From positions 1 to 24,880 of the forward strand of contig JAAYXQ010000164.1 in NCBI GenBank assembly GCA_012515825.1: a stretch of 24,880 bases of DNA. The letters are read 5' to 3'. The stretch is from Fibrobacter sp. (GTDB lineage: Bacteria > Fibrobacterota > Fibrobacteria > Fibrobacterales > Fibrobacteraceae). The position numbers and the translations under genes are program-made. The notes below the pieces were generated by a model. The model was not told the DNA's origin. It made no database searches and was given only the letters and a program-made list of their open reading frames with translations. Numbering within the stretch: the first letter of the stretch is position 1; every line of letters begins with the position of its first letter. This document shows, one piece after another, positions 15,064 to 23,391 of this stretch.

Positions 15064-17970
15064 ATGAGCTTATTAAATGTATTTAGACCAAAATGGCAGC
15101 ACTCTGACCCTGAAGTACGTATTAAAGCTTTACAAGAACTTGGCCCAGAAAACCAAGATGTATTTGAAACCGTCGCAACAAGCGACGAGGCTGTAGAAGT
15201 TCGCGCCATGGCCATACGCAAATTAACAGTCATTTCTGCTTTACGTCAATTATCTAAAGAGGAAAAGGATCCATTAATTAAACGCACTGCTGAAAATAAG
15301 CTCAATGAAGAAATTGTAAAAATCTTAAAAGAGTTTCGAGGAACCGCTTCTGATCTTGAACTAAGCTACGTGGATGAAATTGCAAACACTCGTTTTGCAG
15401 AAGAATTATTGAAAACGATGCCCTCTTCTGAGTTACGTCTTGCTTTAGTTCAAAAATGCAATAAGCCAGGTTTTTTATCTGTTGTTGCTCTTAAGGATTC
15501 AAAAGAAGAAGTGGCTCTTGCTGCTGTTAGTGCGATCGATAGCGAAACCCTATTACAAGACATTGCGAAAAATTCTCGCCACAATACTGTACGTCAAAAG
15601 GCAAATGAAAAATTAAAGGCACAAAAAGCAGAACCACAGACTGCGACTTCTGCTACCATGATGCTCTTTAAGAAAAGAGAAGCTTTAATTCAACAAGCAA
15701 AACGAATTATCGAAGACAAATCCTGTCTCAGTCATACAGATGAATTTAATGGCATTATTGCAGAAGCATCTGCTCTTGGCATGGGTCCTGCTCAAGCGGA
15801 ATTAGACGGACTGCATGAAACATTCAAAGAAAAGTGCAGAGAAGAACTTGCCAAAAAAGAAGAAGAGCAAAAACAAAAACAATTACTCGAACTCAAAGTG
15901 GGTCAATTAGATCGATATCTCGAAGAATTTGAAAAAATCTTGAACGATAATAAAGTGAAAGAAAGTCAACTTCGCGTTAATGAGATTATTGATTTCTGGA
16001 ATACTCATAAAGACAATGTGCCTGCAGCTTTAATCAAACGTTTTACTGCTGCAATTTCTCGCTTTGATCGTCTCTCGCTTGTGAAAGAAGAGAAAGACCC
16101 TTCTGATGAAAAAGCTGAAACCATTCATGACGATTCTATAGTTCAATCCATGAGACTTGAAATCATTGAGCAACTAAAACACCTAGCTCAAAAAGATTTT
16201 TCAGAAGTAGTAAGTCGTCAAGTGAAAAGTTTAATTAGCAATTGGGAATCTCTACCAGCCATTTTAGAGTCCGATGTACTCTTTGAAACCTATAATTCTT
16301 TGAAAAATCAAATCTCTGAAACATTTGATAAGGCAAGTGCTTTGCAAGATGAAATTTTCCAATCAAATCTTGTGAAACTTCAAAACCTGATAAAAAAGAT
16401 CAAGAGTATTGATGAAAACGTTAATTTCCGTGATATAGCTAAGACTCTTAAAGATTCTTACCAAGAATGGAAAGAGATTGTTGGCGAAGATAAATATCGC
16501 TATCAAGAAATCTGGAAAGAATATAAAGAAGCTACTTCTCGATTCCAAGAAATGCAACAATGGGAATCTTGGCACAACGAACGAGATCGAGAAACGATTC
16601 TCGAAGAGATGGCCTTCCTTCTCAAAGAAGAGCCAAGTAAAGAAGTATTATTTAAGCTTCGTACTTTAAGCAACCAATGGAAAACAATTGGCCCTGTAGC
16701 TCCTTCTCGAATCACTGAATTACGAGAACAGTTCAGAGAATTATTCGAAAAAATAATGGAACGTTGTTCTCCTCTCTTAGAAGAACAAAATGCCGAACGC
16801 CAAAAGAATTTAGAACAAAAAGAAGCCCTCTGCGAGCGCGCTGAAAAGCTTGTAAGTGATGAAACCATTCCTTGGAAAGATAAATTCAAGCAATTTATAG
16901 ATCTACAAAACGAATGGAAAACCATTGGTCAAGTTCCTAAAGAAATGAATCAAATCCTTTGGGATCGTTTCCATGCCATCACAGACTCTTTTTATGCTGA
17001 GCACAAAGAAAGAATCAAGCAAGAAGATCTTATAAGACAAGAAAATTATGAGAAAAAACAAGCTCTTTGTGAACAAGCCGAAAAACTTCAAATTTCTGAA
17101 AATTGGAATGAAACATCTAATAAATTAAAGAAGTTACAAGAAGAATGGAAAGCCATTGGTCCAGTGCCTAAGAGTCAGTCCGATGAAATATGGAATCGTT
17201 TCCGTACTGCTTGCGACAAGTTCTTTGAACAAAAAAGATCTCACTTTGAAGAAATGGATGAAGCTAAGCAAGCGAATTTGAAAGCAAAAGAAGCTCTTTG
17301 CGAAAAACTTGAATCCTTAGAACTAGACTTTTCAAATCCAGCAACATTGGATACCTTACGCTCTATTGAAGCAGAATGGAAAGCCATTGGAATGGTTCCT
17401 AAAGAAAATATTGAATCTATTTGGGAACGTTTCTCTTCTATCACGAATAAGATTCTTGAAAGTTATGCTGAGATTAATGAAGAAACAAGAAATAATCTGA
17501 ATGAAATTAAAGCTAAAAAGAAAGCGATGATAGAACAAATCGCAAACTTAATGGAAAATGCTGGCGCCAATCAAAGCGCCGATATCACAAGATCACTTCA
17601 ACAAGAATGGAAAACATTAGGTTCTTGCGGCATTGACGATTTCGATCTTCATAAGGAATTCAAAACCATTTGTGATGAATTTTTCACTCGTCGTCGTGAT
17701 CAACTTGATATTCAGGAACATGCTAGAAAGAATAATTTGCAAAAGAAGTACATGCTTTGCGAACAAGCTGAACAGCTTCTTGAAAACCTAAATGAATCGA
17801 ATAAAGAAGATTCCATGAATCAAGTAAAGCATCTCCGTCGACTCTGGAAAGAAGTGGGTGCAGTGCCAAGAGAACATTCCGATAAAGTTTGGAAGCGTTT
17901 TAATAAAGCATGTGATGCTATTTTTGGAAAAGATTCTTCTACGAATACCGATCCTGTTCCGGAAGCTTAA
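15064..17970 (+). CDS. Large HEAT-like plus DUF349 repeat protein
   Basis: A 968-residue, highly charged, helical, cytoplasmic protein of unknown function. The first roughly 190 residues look like HEAT-type helical repeats (DPEVRIKALQELGPENQDVF, AVEVRAMAIRKL). From about residue 300 onward it consists of DUF349 units with the pattern L..EWK.IG.VP....D.IW.RF..A.D.FF. The key tryptophan occurs at about residues 312, 394, 469, 539, 618, 695, 772, 849 and 928, a spacing near 77; the first two units are degenerate and the last five or six are clear. The ATG at 15064 has GGAG six bases upstream. An ATG at 15040 would add eight residues but lacks such a site. The sua5 start overlaps the stop. DUF349 proteins occur in Bacteroidota and Proteobacteria, with no settled role known to me. 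Confidence 0.88.
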   Translation: MSLLNVFRPKWQHSDPEVRIKALQELGPENQDVFETVATSDEAVEVRAMAIRKLTVISALRQLSKEEKDPLIKRTAENKLNEEIVKILKEFRGTASDLELSYVDEIANTRFAEELLKTMPSSELRLALVQKCNKPGFLSVVALKDSKEEVALAAVSAIDSETLLQDIAKNSRHNTVRQKANEKLKAQKAEPQTATSATMMLFKKREALIQQAKRIIEDKSCLSHTDEFNGIIAEASALGMGPAQAELDGLHETFKEKCREELAKKEEEQKQKQLLELKVGQLDRYLEEFEKILNDNKVKESQLRVNEIIDFWNTHKDNVPAALIKRFTAAISRFDRLSLVKEEKDPSDEKAETIHDDSIVQSMRLEIIEQLKHLAQKDFSEVVSRQVKSLISNWESLPAILESDVLFETYNSLKNQISETFDKASALQDEIFQSNLVKLQNLIKKIKSIDENVNFRDIAKTLKDSYQEWKEIVGEDKYRYQEIWKEYKEATSRFQEMQQWESWHNERDRETILEEMAFLLKEEPSKEVLFKLRTLSNQWKTIGPVAPSRITELREQFRELFEKIMERCSPLLEEQNAERQKNLEQKEALCERAEKLVSDETIPWKDKFKQFIDLQNEWKTIGQVPKEMNQILWDRFHAITDSFYAEHKERIKQEDLIRQENYEKKQALCEQAEKLQISENWNETSNKLKKLQEEWKAIGPVPKSQSDEIWNRFRTACDKFFEQKRSHFEEMDEAKQANLKAKEALCEKLESLELDFSNPATLDTLRSIEAEWKAIGMVPKENIESIWERFSSITNKILESYAEINEETRNNLNEIKAKKKAMIEQIANLMENAGANQSADITRSLQQEWKTLGSCGIDDFDLHKEFKTICDEFFTRRRDQLDIQEHARKNNLQKKYMLCEQAEQLLENLNESNKEDSMNQVKHLRRLWKEVGAVPREHSDKVWKRFNKACDAIFGKDSSTNTDPVPEA

Positions 17971-18932
17971 TGTCCTACCCGCCTTGGACTAGCGTTTCCG
18001 AAGCGGCCGCTTTGCTCGCTTCGGGGCATATTGTAGCAATACCCACCGAGACCGTATACGGTCTCGCGGGAAACGCTTTGGATCCTCTTGCATTAGCTAA
18101 AATTTTTGCAGCCAAAGGGCGTCCTGTTTTTGATCCCCTTATTGTGCATATTGCAGATATTAATTCCCTAGATAATGTGGCACAAGACATTCCCGAAGCA
18201 GCATATACCCTAGCGCGTACTTTTTGGCCAGGCCCTTTAACAATGGTCCTTCCAAAGAAGCCATGTATTCCTGACCTGGCGACAAGCGGGCTTTCTACTG
18301 TTGCAGTAAGGCTTCCGCAACACCCTATAGCTCAAGATATTATTCGCCAAGCAGAAGTGCCTCTTGCGGCTCCGAGTGCAAATTTATTCAAGCACGTAAG
18401 CCCTACCACAGCAGAACACGTCGCAGACCAATTAGGTTCTAAGATCGATGGGATTGTCGATGGAGGCCCTTGTTCTGTTGGTGTTGAAAGCACGATTATT
18501 TCTTTTCAAAATGAAATACCTGTAATTCTAAGGCCTGGTGCAATTACACCATTAATGATTGAATCTGTTATTGGGAAAGTGATCTTAAAAAATTCCACAT
18601 CAAATCCAGGAGAAGCGATGCTCTCTCCAGGAACGATGGATACTCATTACCAGCCTCATATTCCTCTTTATTACGGCGATTTACCAAAGGGCTATGTTCT
18701 TCCTTCAAATACGGTACGCCTTGCTTTTGGAAACACCGTTTCAAACATTCCAGCCTCATTAAATCTTTCTGAAACAGGCAATCTCACAGAAGCCACGGCC
18801 AATTTATACGCGTTTATGCATAAATTAGACGTAGAGCCCAATCGTTTTATTTTAGTAGATCCTATTCCAAATGAAGGATTAGGAATCGCATTAAATGATC
18901 GGCTGAAGCGAGCTTCTATAAAACGCCTTTGA
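17970..18932 (+). CDS. sua5: L-threonylcarbamoyladenylate synthase, Sua5 type
   Basis: A 320-residue enzyme that makes threonylcarbamoyl-AMP from threonine, bicarbonate and ATP, for the t6A modification of ANN-decoding tRNAs. The YrdC domain (about 1-200) shows the nucleotide-binding entry IVAIPTETVYGLAGNALDP, the KGRP motif in IFAAKGRPVFDPLIVHI, PGPLTMVLPKK, the APSAN loop and GVESTIISF. An ILRPGAIT linker and a Sua5 C-terminal domain (about 225-320, from SPGTMDTHYQPHIPLYYG) make it the long Sua5 form, not the short TsaC. The ATG shares its A with the stop of the DUF349 gene (TAATG), and GGAAG lies just upstream, so translation is probably coupled. The first 100 bases are visibly richer in GC than the surroundings. 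It converges on the dipeptidase gene with 4 bases between stops. Confidence 0.95.
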   Translation: MSYPPWTSVSEAAALLASGHIVAIPTETVYGLAGNALDPLALAKIFAAKGRPVFDPLIVHIADINSLDNVAQDIPEAAYTLARTFWPGPLTMVLPKKPCIPDLATSGLSTVAVRLPQHPIAQDIIRQAEVPLAAPSANLFKHVSPTTAEHVADQLGSKIDGIVDGGPCSVGVESTIISFQNEIPVILRPGAITPLMIESVIGKVILKNSTSNPGEAMLSPGTMDTHYQPHIPLYYGDLPKGYVLPSNTVRLAFGNTVSNIPASLNLSETGNLTEATANLYAFMHKLDVEPNRFILVDPIPNEGLGIALNDRLKRASIKRL

Positions 18933-18936
18933 TTCC

Positions 18937-19695
18937 TTAAAAAGAAACTTTGGTGTAATTAGCCCGTACTTCTTTAGAGAGATAAGCATTAAAATGCCAC
19001 CATTCACTTGGTAATGAAATAAAACCAGCTTGAATCATCACCTGACGAAGTAGATTTCTGTTCTTTATTTGCTCTTGATTTAAGCGGCCTTGTTTTAACG
19101 CCTCGGCTTCGCCTTGTTTACCTGCACATGGTTCAAAAGAATCAAAATCTGTACCCATATCTAAAAGATTCCCTGTACTATCTGCGATCGATAAATCTAT
19201 AGCTAAACCAAAATTATGAATACTGCCCGATGCAGGGCTTGTGACATAATGAGAAAAAGGCGTTCCTCTCACCAATGCCCTAAGCGCTTCTTGAGCATAT
19301 AAAGGGCGAGTGACATCAAAAATCACAAAATGATAATCAGGATATTTTTTCTTCAATAGACGTATAGCTTTCCTAAATTTTTCGGCGGCATCACGATGTA
19401 AAAAAGCACGTTTAGAACCACAATATAAATCATGCCCCGTCACATTATTAAAAGAAGCATATCTTAAATCGAATTTAACATCTCGCCATCTTGTTATTTC
19501 AACGAAAGATGAATCAGATTCTATTGATTTCAAAAAAAGTGACGTTGCTTTACAAAAGCGTAGAGGTTTTTCTGGTGGTTTAGGGACAAAAATCGAATCC
19601 GCGGCGAAAGCCATGAACGGAAAAAAAACCAATAGAAAGAATAGATTCAAAAATCTTAAAGAAAATCCAAAATTAGACGATCTAAAAAGCATCAT
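18937..19695 (-). CDS. Exported D-Ala-D-Ala dipeptidase (VanX/DdpX-like, peptidase family M15D)
   Basis: A 252-residue zinc dipeptidase. The N-terminus is a signal peptide (basic MMLFRSSNFGFSLR, a hydrophobic core, cleavage near AFA-AD at residue 31), so the enzyme should act in the periplasm, unlike cytoplasmic VanX of enterococci. The catalytic set is visible: FDLRYASFNNVTG (substrate arginine), FDVTRP, the zinc ligands in SIHNFGLAIDLSI (His and Asp), and the catalytic Glu plus zinc His in EWWHF. D-Ala-D-Ala hydrolysis fits peptidoglycan peptide recycling; no vanA, vanH or vanS-type partners are present, so vancomycin resistance is not implied. It follows the outer-membrane barrel gene by 31 bases, with no clear Shine-Dalgarno. 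Two adjacent ATGs (19693-19695 and 19690-19692) are possible starts. Confidence 0.9.
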   Translation of the reverse strand: MMLFRSSNFGFSLRFLNLFFLLVFFPFMAFAADSIFVPKPPEKPLRFCKATSLFLKSIESDSSFVEITRWRDVKFDLRYASFNNVTGHDLYCGSKRAFLHRDAAEKFRKAIRLLKKKYPDYHFVIFDVTRPLYAQEALRALVRGTPFSHYVTSPASGSIHNFGLAIDLSIADSTGNLLDMGTDFDSFEPCAGKQGEAEALKQGRLNQEQIKNRNLLRQVMIQAGFISLPSEWWHFNAYLSKEVRANYTKVSF

Positions 19696-19726
19696 AAAAA
19701 AATAATTCTAAAACAAGCTTATGAAC

Positions 19727-22072
19727 TTAAATACTGAAAGTGCCTTCTACACCAAACTGGACAAAGAGCCCCATTCCTTTAGCCATAAAAGGAACAATTT
19801 CATACCCATTTAGATGATTAGAATCATTATCTTGAGTGACGACAGAGCGTTCGCGTGCATTTTCACCGCCTAAGAAGCGAAGTGCAGGCACATCTAGATT
19901 AGCTAAGATATTGTTTGCCTCAATATAAAAACGAACATTCCTAAAGAAAGCTCTTTTTCCAGGAAGGTCTAAGTTCACTCTGAGATCGGTTCTAAATAAA
20001 TCCGTAAAATCCTCAATATCATCTACCCGTCTTGTACCATAGACTTCTTCACCGCCCTCGATCGCTGATGGGGTAATCTTGTAATAATAAAGTGGCCTAT
20101 GCCAAGCCGCATGATGAGAGAGAATAAAAGAGAATAGAGAATCTTTTCTAGGGTAAAAGCGGAAATGAGAGACCATGTCTAAACGCGAATTCGCTTGCCA
20201 TGGAAGAGAGCGATCCCCTGCAAGTTCATACTCTCCATAGACCGAACTAATATTTGTTCCCATAGAAAAGTGATGAGATGTTTTCCACTCTGCTTTTGCC
20301 TGGACACCATAGACCCATGCAAAATCAACGTCCGTTTGTTCTGTATAATGAGCGTATGCCTTAGGTTGTGGAAGTACAGGGTTTACATAATAGCGACCAA
20401 AGCCATGTGTTTGAACATCTAAATACTTGCTTCGATAACCAACACCAAGTTTTGCAGAAGCTCCTTTTACAAGAATACCATCTATATCATTTTCTTGATA
20501 TACAGGAGTCCAATCAGCTCTCCATGCTGCATTACCAAAAAGGCGCCAAGGGCTTTTTTCTTCTGAAAATAATTTGCGTTCCAAATCAAAAGAAGCAATA
20601 GGCGATGCATGGCCACTAAAATCAGCAAGAGCCCCTAAAGCAAGAACCATATTTTGTTTTTGAGAAAGCCACCTCATACGAGAAGCCCCCGTCAAAATAT
20701 TACCACTCTCTTTCATCTTTTGTACAGCATTAAAATCAGGATATTCACGTTCAATAATTTGATGTTCAAATAAAAGAGAAGTACTTAAATCAGAACCGAG
20801 AATATGACCCTGAAAAGGCTTTTCAGCACCCACACTAATCGTCGTTTGAACAAAATTAAAGCCATCAATAAACGATGCAGATTCCGCTACAGAATTTGCT
20901 CTAAAGCCAGTCGTATCACGAAGCGTGTCTGACAAGGACTGCCTTACAAATCCAGCATTCCAACTGAGACCCCATTTTGAGTTATAGTCTAAGCCGAGTA
21001 CTAAATAATTCTGGCTTCCTTTAATAATATCAATACTATTGACTTCACTCATTAAGGTAGAGGTATCTTGACGAATGATATATTTGTCTGTGCTATATAA
21101 TAAGTGAAGTCCCCAGTTATTGCCTAAAGAATCAGATCCACTCAAAGCGGCAAAAAAATCATAAGCACTTAAATTAAAAGGATCTGAAGATTTTACAACT
21201 TCATCAGAGCCACTATCCCTTTTCTTAAACTCAGTAAAAAACTTTTCGCCCATATTTTTGAGCATGGCTTCATCTAAACGACGGAATGCAAAACGGAACC
21301 CATCCCAAAAAAGAAAAGGGCCTTCCACCACAATTTCTTGTAATGTAACCCCCAAGGAGAGTTTGGCTCCAAAATCTTCACCTTCTACTGGTGCAGGTAA
21401 GTATTGAATAGAAGCAGCGAGCCCCTGACTAATAGGCCCAGATCCATAATGGTCATGTGCTTCAATTCCATTTAAAACACGAGGATTGATCACAGATAAA
21501 TTACCAGGGAATCCAACATCAAGATGACGCATATTAGGAACACGTAAACGACCTAAATGATAAATCACTTCTTCGGCTCTAGATCCATCATAAAAGAGGG
21601 CACTAGAAAAGTCTTTTTGACCAGAAATACCAGACATTTGACTTAAATGCTCGGTCAAATCAAAACGCATTCCAGCAGCATCTTCCAATTTATCAAGCTC
21701 AACATGACGGACATTTTCCCACTCAACAATATTTTCTCCACCAATCACAGTACTTTGCCCTAAATCGCGTACATTGGTAGAGACAAGAATCACCATATCG
21801 AGAAAATCAGGAAACTCAGAAACATTTACAGTTAAACTGTCATAACCTTCTTTCTTTACCAATAAAACCGTATTTTCAGAAGTTACTTCGATATCAAAGC
21901 GTCCTCGAGCATCTGTGGATGAAATTTTTTTGCCTGACATATATAAGATATTGACGTCAGCCACTGGACGATCGGAACCAGCTTCTAAAACAACCCCTAC
22001 CAATCTTGTTGGAGCAGCTATCAACATAATTGAAGCCGTTAATAAAAAAAGAATAGATCGCATTAAGTACAT
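19727..22072 (-). CDS. TonB-dependent receptor-like outer-membrane protein with an N-terminal CarboxypepD_reg-type domain
   Basis: A 781-residue protein. A signal peptide (MRSILFLLTASIMLIAAP after an alternative Met) is followed by a carboxypeptidase-regulatory-like domain (about 24-100: LVGVVLEAGSDRPVADVNI, STDARGRFDIEV, VLLVKKEGYDSL). Next comes a plug-like region (about 105-235) whose end GIEAHDHYGSGPISQGLAA mimics the 'vEv..Gp...yGsgaigGvin' turn of TonB receptors but is degenerate. The remainder is alternating-strand barrel with aromatic girdles, ending GLFVQFGVEGTFSI as a beta-signal. No TonB box is obvious. It may be a transporter or a receptor-derived surface protein. The start at 22070-22072 lacks a Shine-Dalgarno; an ATG at 22061-22063 is an alternative. 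It is probably co-transcribed with the dipeptidase. The substrate is unknown. Confidence 0.85.
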   Translation of the reverse strand: MYLMRSILFLLTASIMLIAAPTRLVGVVLEAGSDRPVADVNILYMSGKKISSTDARGRFDIEVTSENTVLLVKKEGYDSLTVNVSEFPDFLDMVILVSTNVRDLGQSTVIGGENIVEWENVRHVELDKLEDAAGMRFDLTEHLSQMSGISGQKDFSSALFYDGSRAEEVIYHLGRLRVPNMRHLDVGFPGNLSVINPRVLNGIEAHDHYGSGPISQGLAASIQYLPAPVEGEDFGAKLSLGVTLQEIVVEGPFLFWDGFRFAFRRLDEAMLKNMGEKFFTEFKKRDSGSDEVVKSSDPFNLSAYDFFAALSGSDSLGNNWGLHLLYSTDKYIIRQDTSTLMSEVNSIDIIKGSQNYLVLGLDYNSKWGLSWNAGFVRQSLSDTLRDTTGFRANSVAESASFIDGFNFVQTTISVGAEKPFQGHILGSDLSTSLLFEHQIIEREYPDFNAVQKMKESGNILTGASRMRWLSQKQNMVLALGALADFSGHASPIASFDLERKLFSEEKSPWRLFGNAAWRADWTPVYQENDIDGILVKGASAKLGVGYRSKYLDVQTHGFGRYYVNPVLPQPKAYAHYTEQTDVDFAWVYGVQAKAEWKTSHHFSMGTNISSVYGEYELAGDRSLPWQANSRLDMVSHFRFYPRKDSLFSFILSHHAAWHRPLYYYKITPSAIEGGEEVYGTRRVDDIEDFTDLFRTDLRVNLDLPGKRAFFRNVRFYIEANNILANLDVPALRFLGGENARERSVVTQDNDSNHLNGYEIVPFMAKGMGLFVQFGVEGTFSI

Positions 22073-22233
22073 AAGAATTAATAAAATAGAAAAAGATCTC
22101 TTTTGAAAAAGTGAATTTAAAGATAAAAGCCTAAAACAAGGATTACTCTTATTTTTTATTTGTTTTAGCTTTGTTTTTGTTACTTTTATTCCACGTATTG
22201 CCCTTTAATTATAAGGTCACCTGGATTTTAATC

Positions 22234-23043
22234 ATGGCAAAAGTATACCTAATACAAATGGACATCCTTTGGTGTAAAAAGACTCAGAATTTTGAGACCG
22301 TTCGCCGTTTATTAAAATCTCATCCTATTGAAAAAGGAGGGCTGATCGTTTTGCCAGAAATGTTTGCCACTGGCTTTGTAGGGCGCCCAAAAGATGGGAT
22401 TGAAGAATCTTTTGATCATTCTGAGAGTGGGATTACCGCATCTTTTTTGTACGAGCTCGCTCAAGAAACGGGCTGTTGGGTACAAGGGAGTGGCATTTCT
22501 AAAAAGAACGGTCGATTTCGTAATCATATCAGCGTTTATAGCCCAGATAGTACCGTAGAAATCACCCAATACGATAAAATTTATCCTTTTCATACAGAGC
22601 AAAAACATTTTGAAGCTGGAAACGAAATCACAACCTATCAGTTTGATTCTTTTAAGGTCGCTCCCTTTATTTGCTTTGACCTGCGTTTTCCCGAAGTTTT
22701 TCGAGCGGCCATGAATTATAATATAGAGCTGTTTACAGTGATTGCTTCTTGGCCTTCAATAAGAGAGTCTCATTGGAAAACTCTTTTAAAAGCAAGAGCC
22801 ATAGAGAATCAATGTTATGTCCTTGGAGTAAATCGAATTGGAGAAGATCCATATACAAAGTACAATGGTGGCTCCATGATTATTGCACCAACAGGAGAAG
22901 TCATTGCCTCTCTTGACTCAAAAGAAGGCGTCGTTTCAGCAGAAATTCATTACGATTTTTTAGCAAAAGTTCGCCAAAATTTCCCTGTTTTAAATGATGC
23001 GAAGCCTTTTTTCTCTTTTCCAATCAAAAATAATGTGATTTAA
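22234..23043 (+). CDS. Carbon-nitrogen hydrolase, omega-amidase (YafV/NIT2)-like
   Basis: A 269-residue member of the nitrilase superfamily. The Glu-Lys-Cys triad is visible: Glu42 in LIVLPEMFATGF, Lys115 in QYDKIYPF and Cys147 in FICFDLRFPEVFR. The start MAKVYLIQMDILW with N19 fits the YafV N-terminus (short strand, Q, D.LW...N). YafV and NIT2 hydrolyse alpha-ketoglutaramate or alpha-ketosuccinamate, the products of glutamine and asparagine transaminases, to the oxoacid and ammonia; this substrate is inferred from the subfamily. I took the ATG at 22234 because it restores the family N-terminus, although the ribosome binding site is weak. A further 63 bases upstream are open but A/T-rich and unlikely to be coding. 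It is divergent from the barrel gene across 161 A/T-rich bases. Confidence 0.9.
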   Translation: MAKVYLIQMDILWCKKTQNFETVRRLLKSHPIEKGGLIVLPEMFATGFVGRPKDGIEESFDHSESGITASFLYELAQETGCWVQGSGISKKNGRFRNHISVYSPDSTVEITQYDKIYPFHTEQKHFEAGNEITTYQFDSFKVAPFICFDLRFPEVFRAAMNYNIELFTVIASWPSIRESHWKTLLKARAIENQCYVLGVNRIGEDPYTKYNGGSMIIAPTGEVIASLDSKEGVVSAEIHYDFLAKVRQNFPVLNDAKPFFSFPIKNNVI

Positions 23044-23078
23044 ATCACTTTAATATTTAACATCAAATTTCTTAACTC

Positions 23079-23091
23079 ATTGATAATCAAT
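23079..23091. promoter_or_regulatory. Perfect 6-1-6 palindrome upstream of the mini-protein gene
   Basis: ATTGAT-A-ATCAAT lies 65 bases upstream of the candidate -10 sequence and directly after the hydrolase gene. It could be an operator. Such A/T-rich palindromes also arise by chance at this base composition, so support is weak. A second, 6-bp inverted repeat (ATGGAT/ATCCAT, loop of 7) lies at 23107-23125. Confidence 0.25.
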
Positions 23092-23155
23092 CAAATGCAT
23101 TTTATCATGGATTTTCTGTATCCATAAAAAAGACATGGCACTATTAATTCCTTTT

Positions 23156-23184
23156 TTTAAATGCTAAGTTATTGTAAATAAAAT
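23156..23184 (+). promoter_or_regulatory. Candidate promoter of the mini-protein/cysE transcript
   Basis: TTTAAA (23156-23161), a spacer of 17 bases, then TAAAAT (23179-23184). The start of transcription would fall near 23191, just before the AAAGGA ribosome binding site of the mini-protein. Confidence 0.35.
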
Positions 23185-23208
23185 GAAACATTCCTAAAGG
23201 AACAGCTT

Positions 23209-23349
23209 ATGAGTAACAATGAATATGCAAAAATAAACTACGCAAGAGCATTGATTCGTGCAGGTGTTCGAAAAGAATTAATTCTTAAAATCACTTCCAT
23301 TTCTACGTATCAATACTCTCTAATTGAAAGAGAATTGCAAGTCGCCTAA
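23209..23349 (+). CDS. 46-residue basic mini-protein, possible helix-turn-helix
   Basis: A short open frame with a strong AAAGGA ribosome binding site seven bases before the ATG, a good promoter candidate, and clean TAA-TAA ending. The protein (MSNNEYAKINYARALIRAGV..., ending YSLIERELQVA) is basic and predicted helical. The stretch ARALIRAGVRKELILKITSI followed by STYQYSLIERELQ reads like the DNA-binding helix-turn-helix seen in FlhC-type proteins ('A..LI..Ga.......lT.ls...l..l.re'). I see this as pattern only. The alternative is a leader peptide, because hairpins follow directly. It has no cysteine, so a cysteine-sensing leader is not indicated by composition. Confidence 0.55.
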   Translation: MSNNEYAKINYARALIRAGVRKELILKITSISTYQYSLIERELQVA

Positions 23350-23355
23350 TAATTT

Positions 23356-23391
23356 CTATTTTCAAGAATATGGAAATTGTTCTTGAAATAG
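23356..23391 (+). other. Inverted repeat with the next gene's start codon in its loop
   Basis: CTATTTTCAAGAA (23356-23368) pairs with TTCTTGAAATAG (23380-23391), 12 base pairs with one bulged T. The 11-base loop (23369-23379) contains the ATG at 23370 of the following open frame. The repeat begins seven bases after the mini-protein's stop codon, so a ribosome terminating there would sit against the stem. It could control start-codon access. Confidence 0.5.

Noticed and set aside
16503..16925. A 140-codon minus-strand open frame antisense to the DUF349 gene
   Set aside because: It is a Ser/Arg/Phe-rich shadow created by the Glu/Lys/Ser codon bias of the real gene, with no ribosome binding site; the plus-strand frame has clear repeat conservation.
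18937..19695. Vancomycin-resistance cassette
   Set aside because: Only a VanX-like dipeptidase is present; no ligase, dehydrogenase or two-component genes are near, and the enzyme has an export signal.
22312..22608. A 98-codon minus-strand open frame inside the omega-amidase gene
   Set aside because: It is fully within a gene with an intact catalytic triad, has no recognisable protein features, and its codon use is that of a shadow.
23079..23091. Palindrome ATTGAT-A-ATCAAT considered as a Fur box
   Set aside because: It shares only a TGATAATCA core with the classic 19-bp Fur site and lacks the flanking repeats; kept as a generic operator candidate only.
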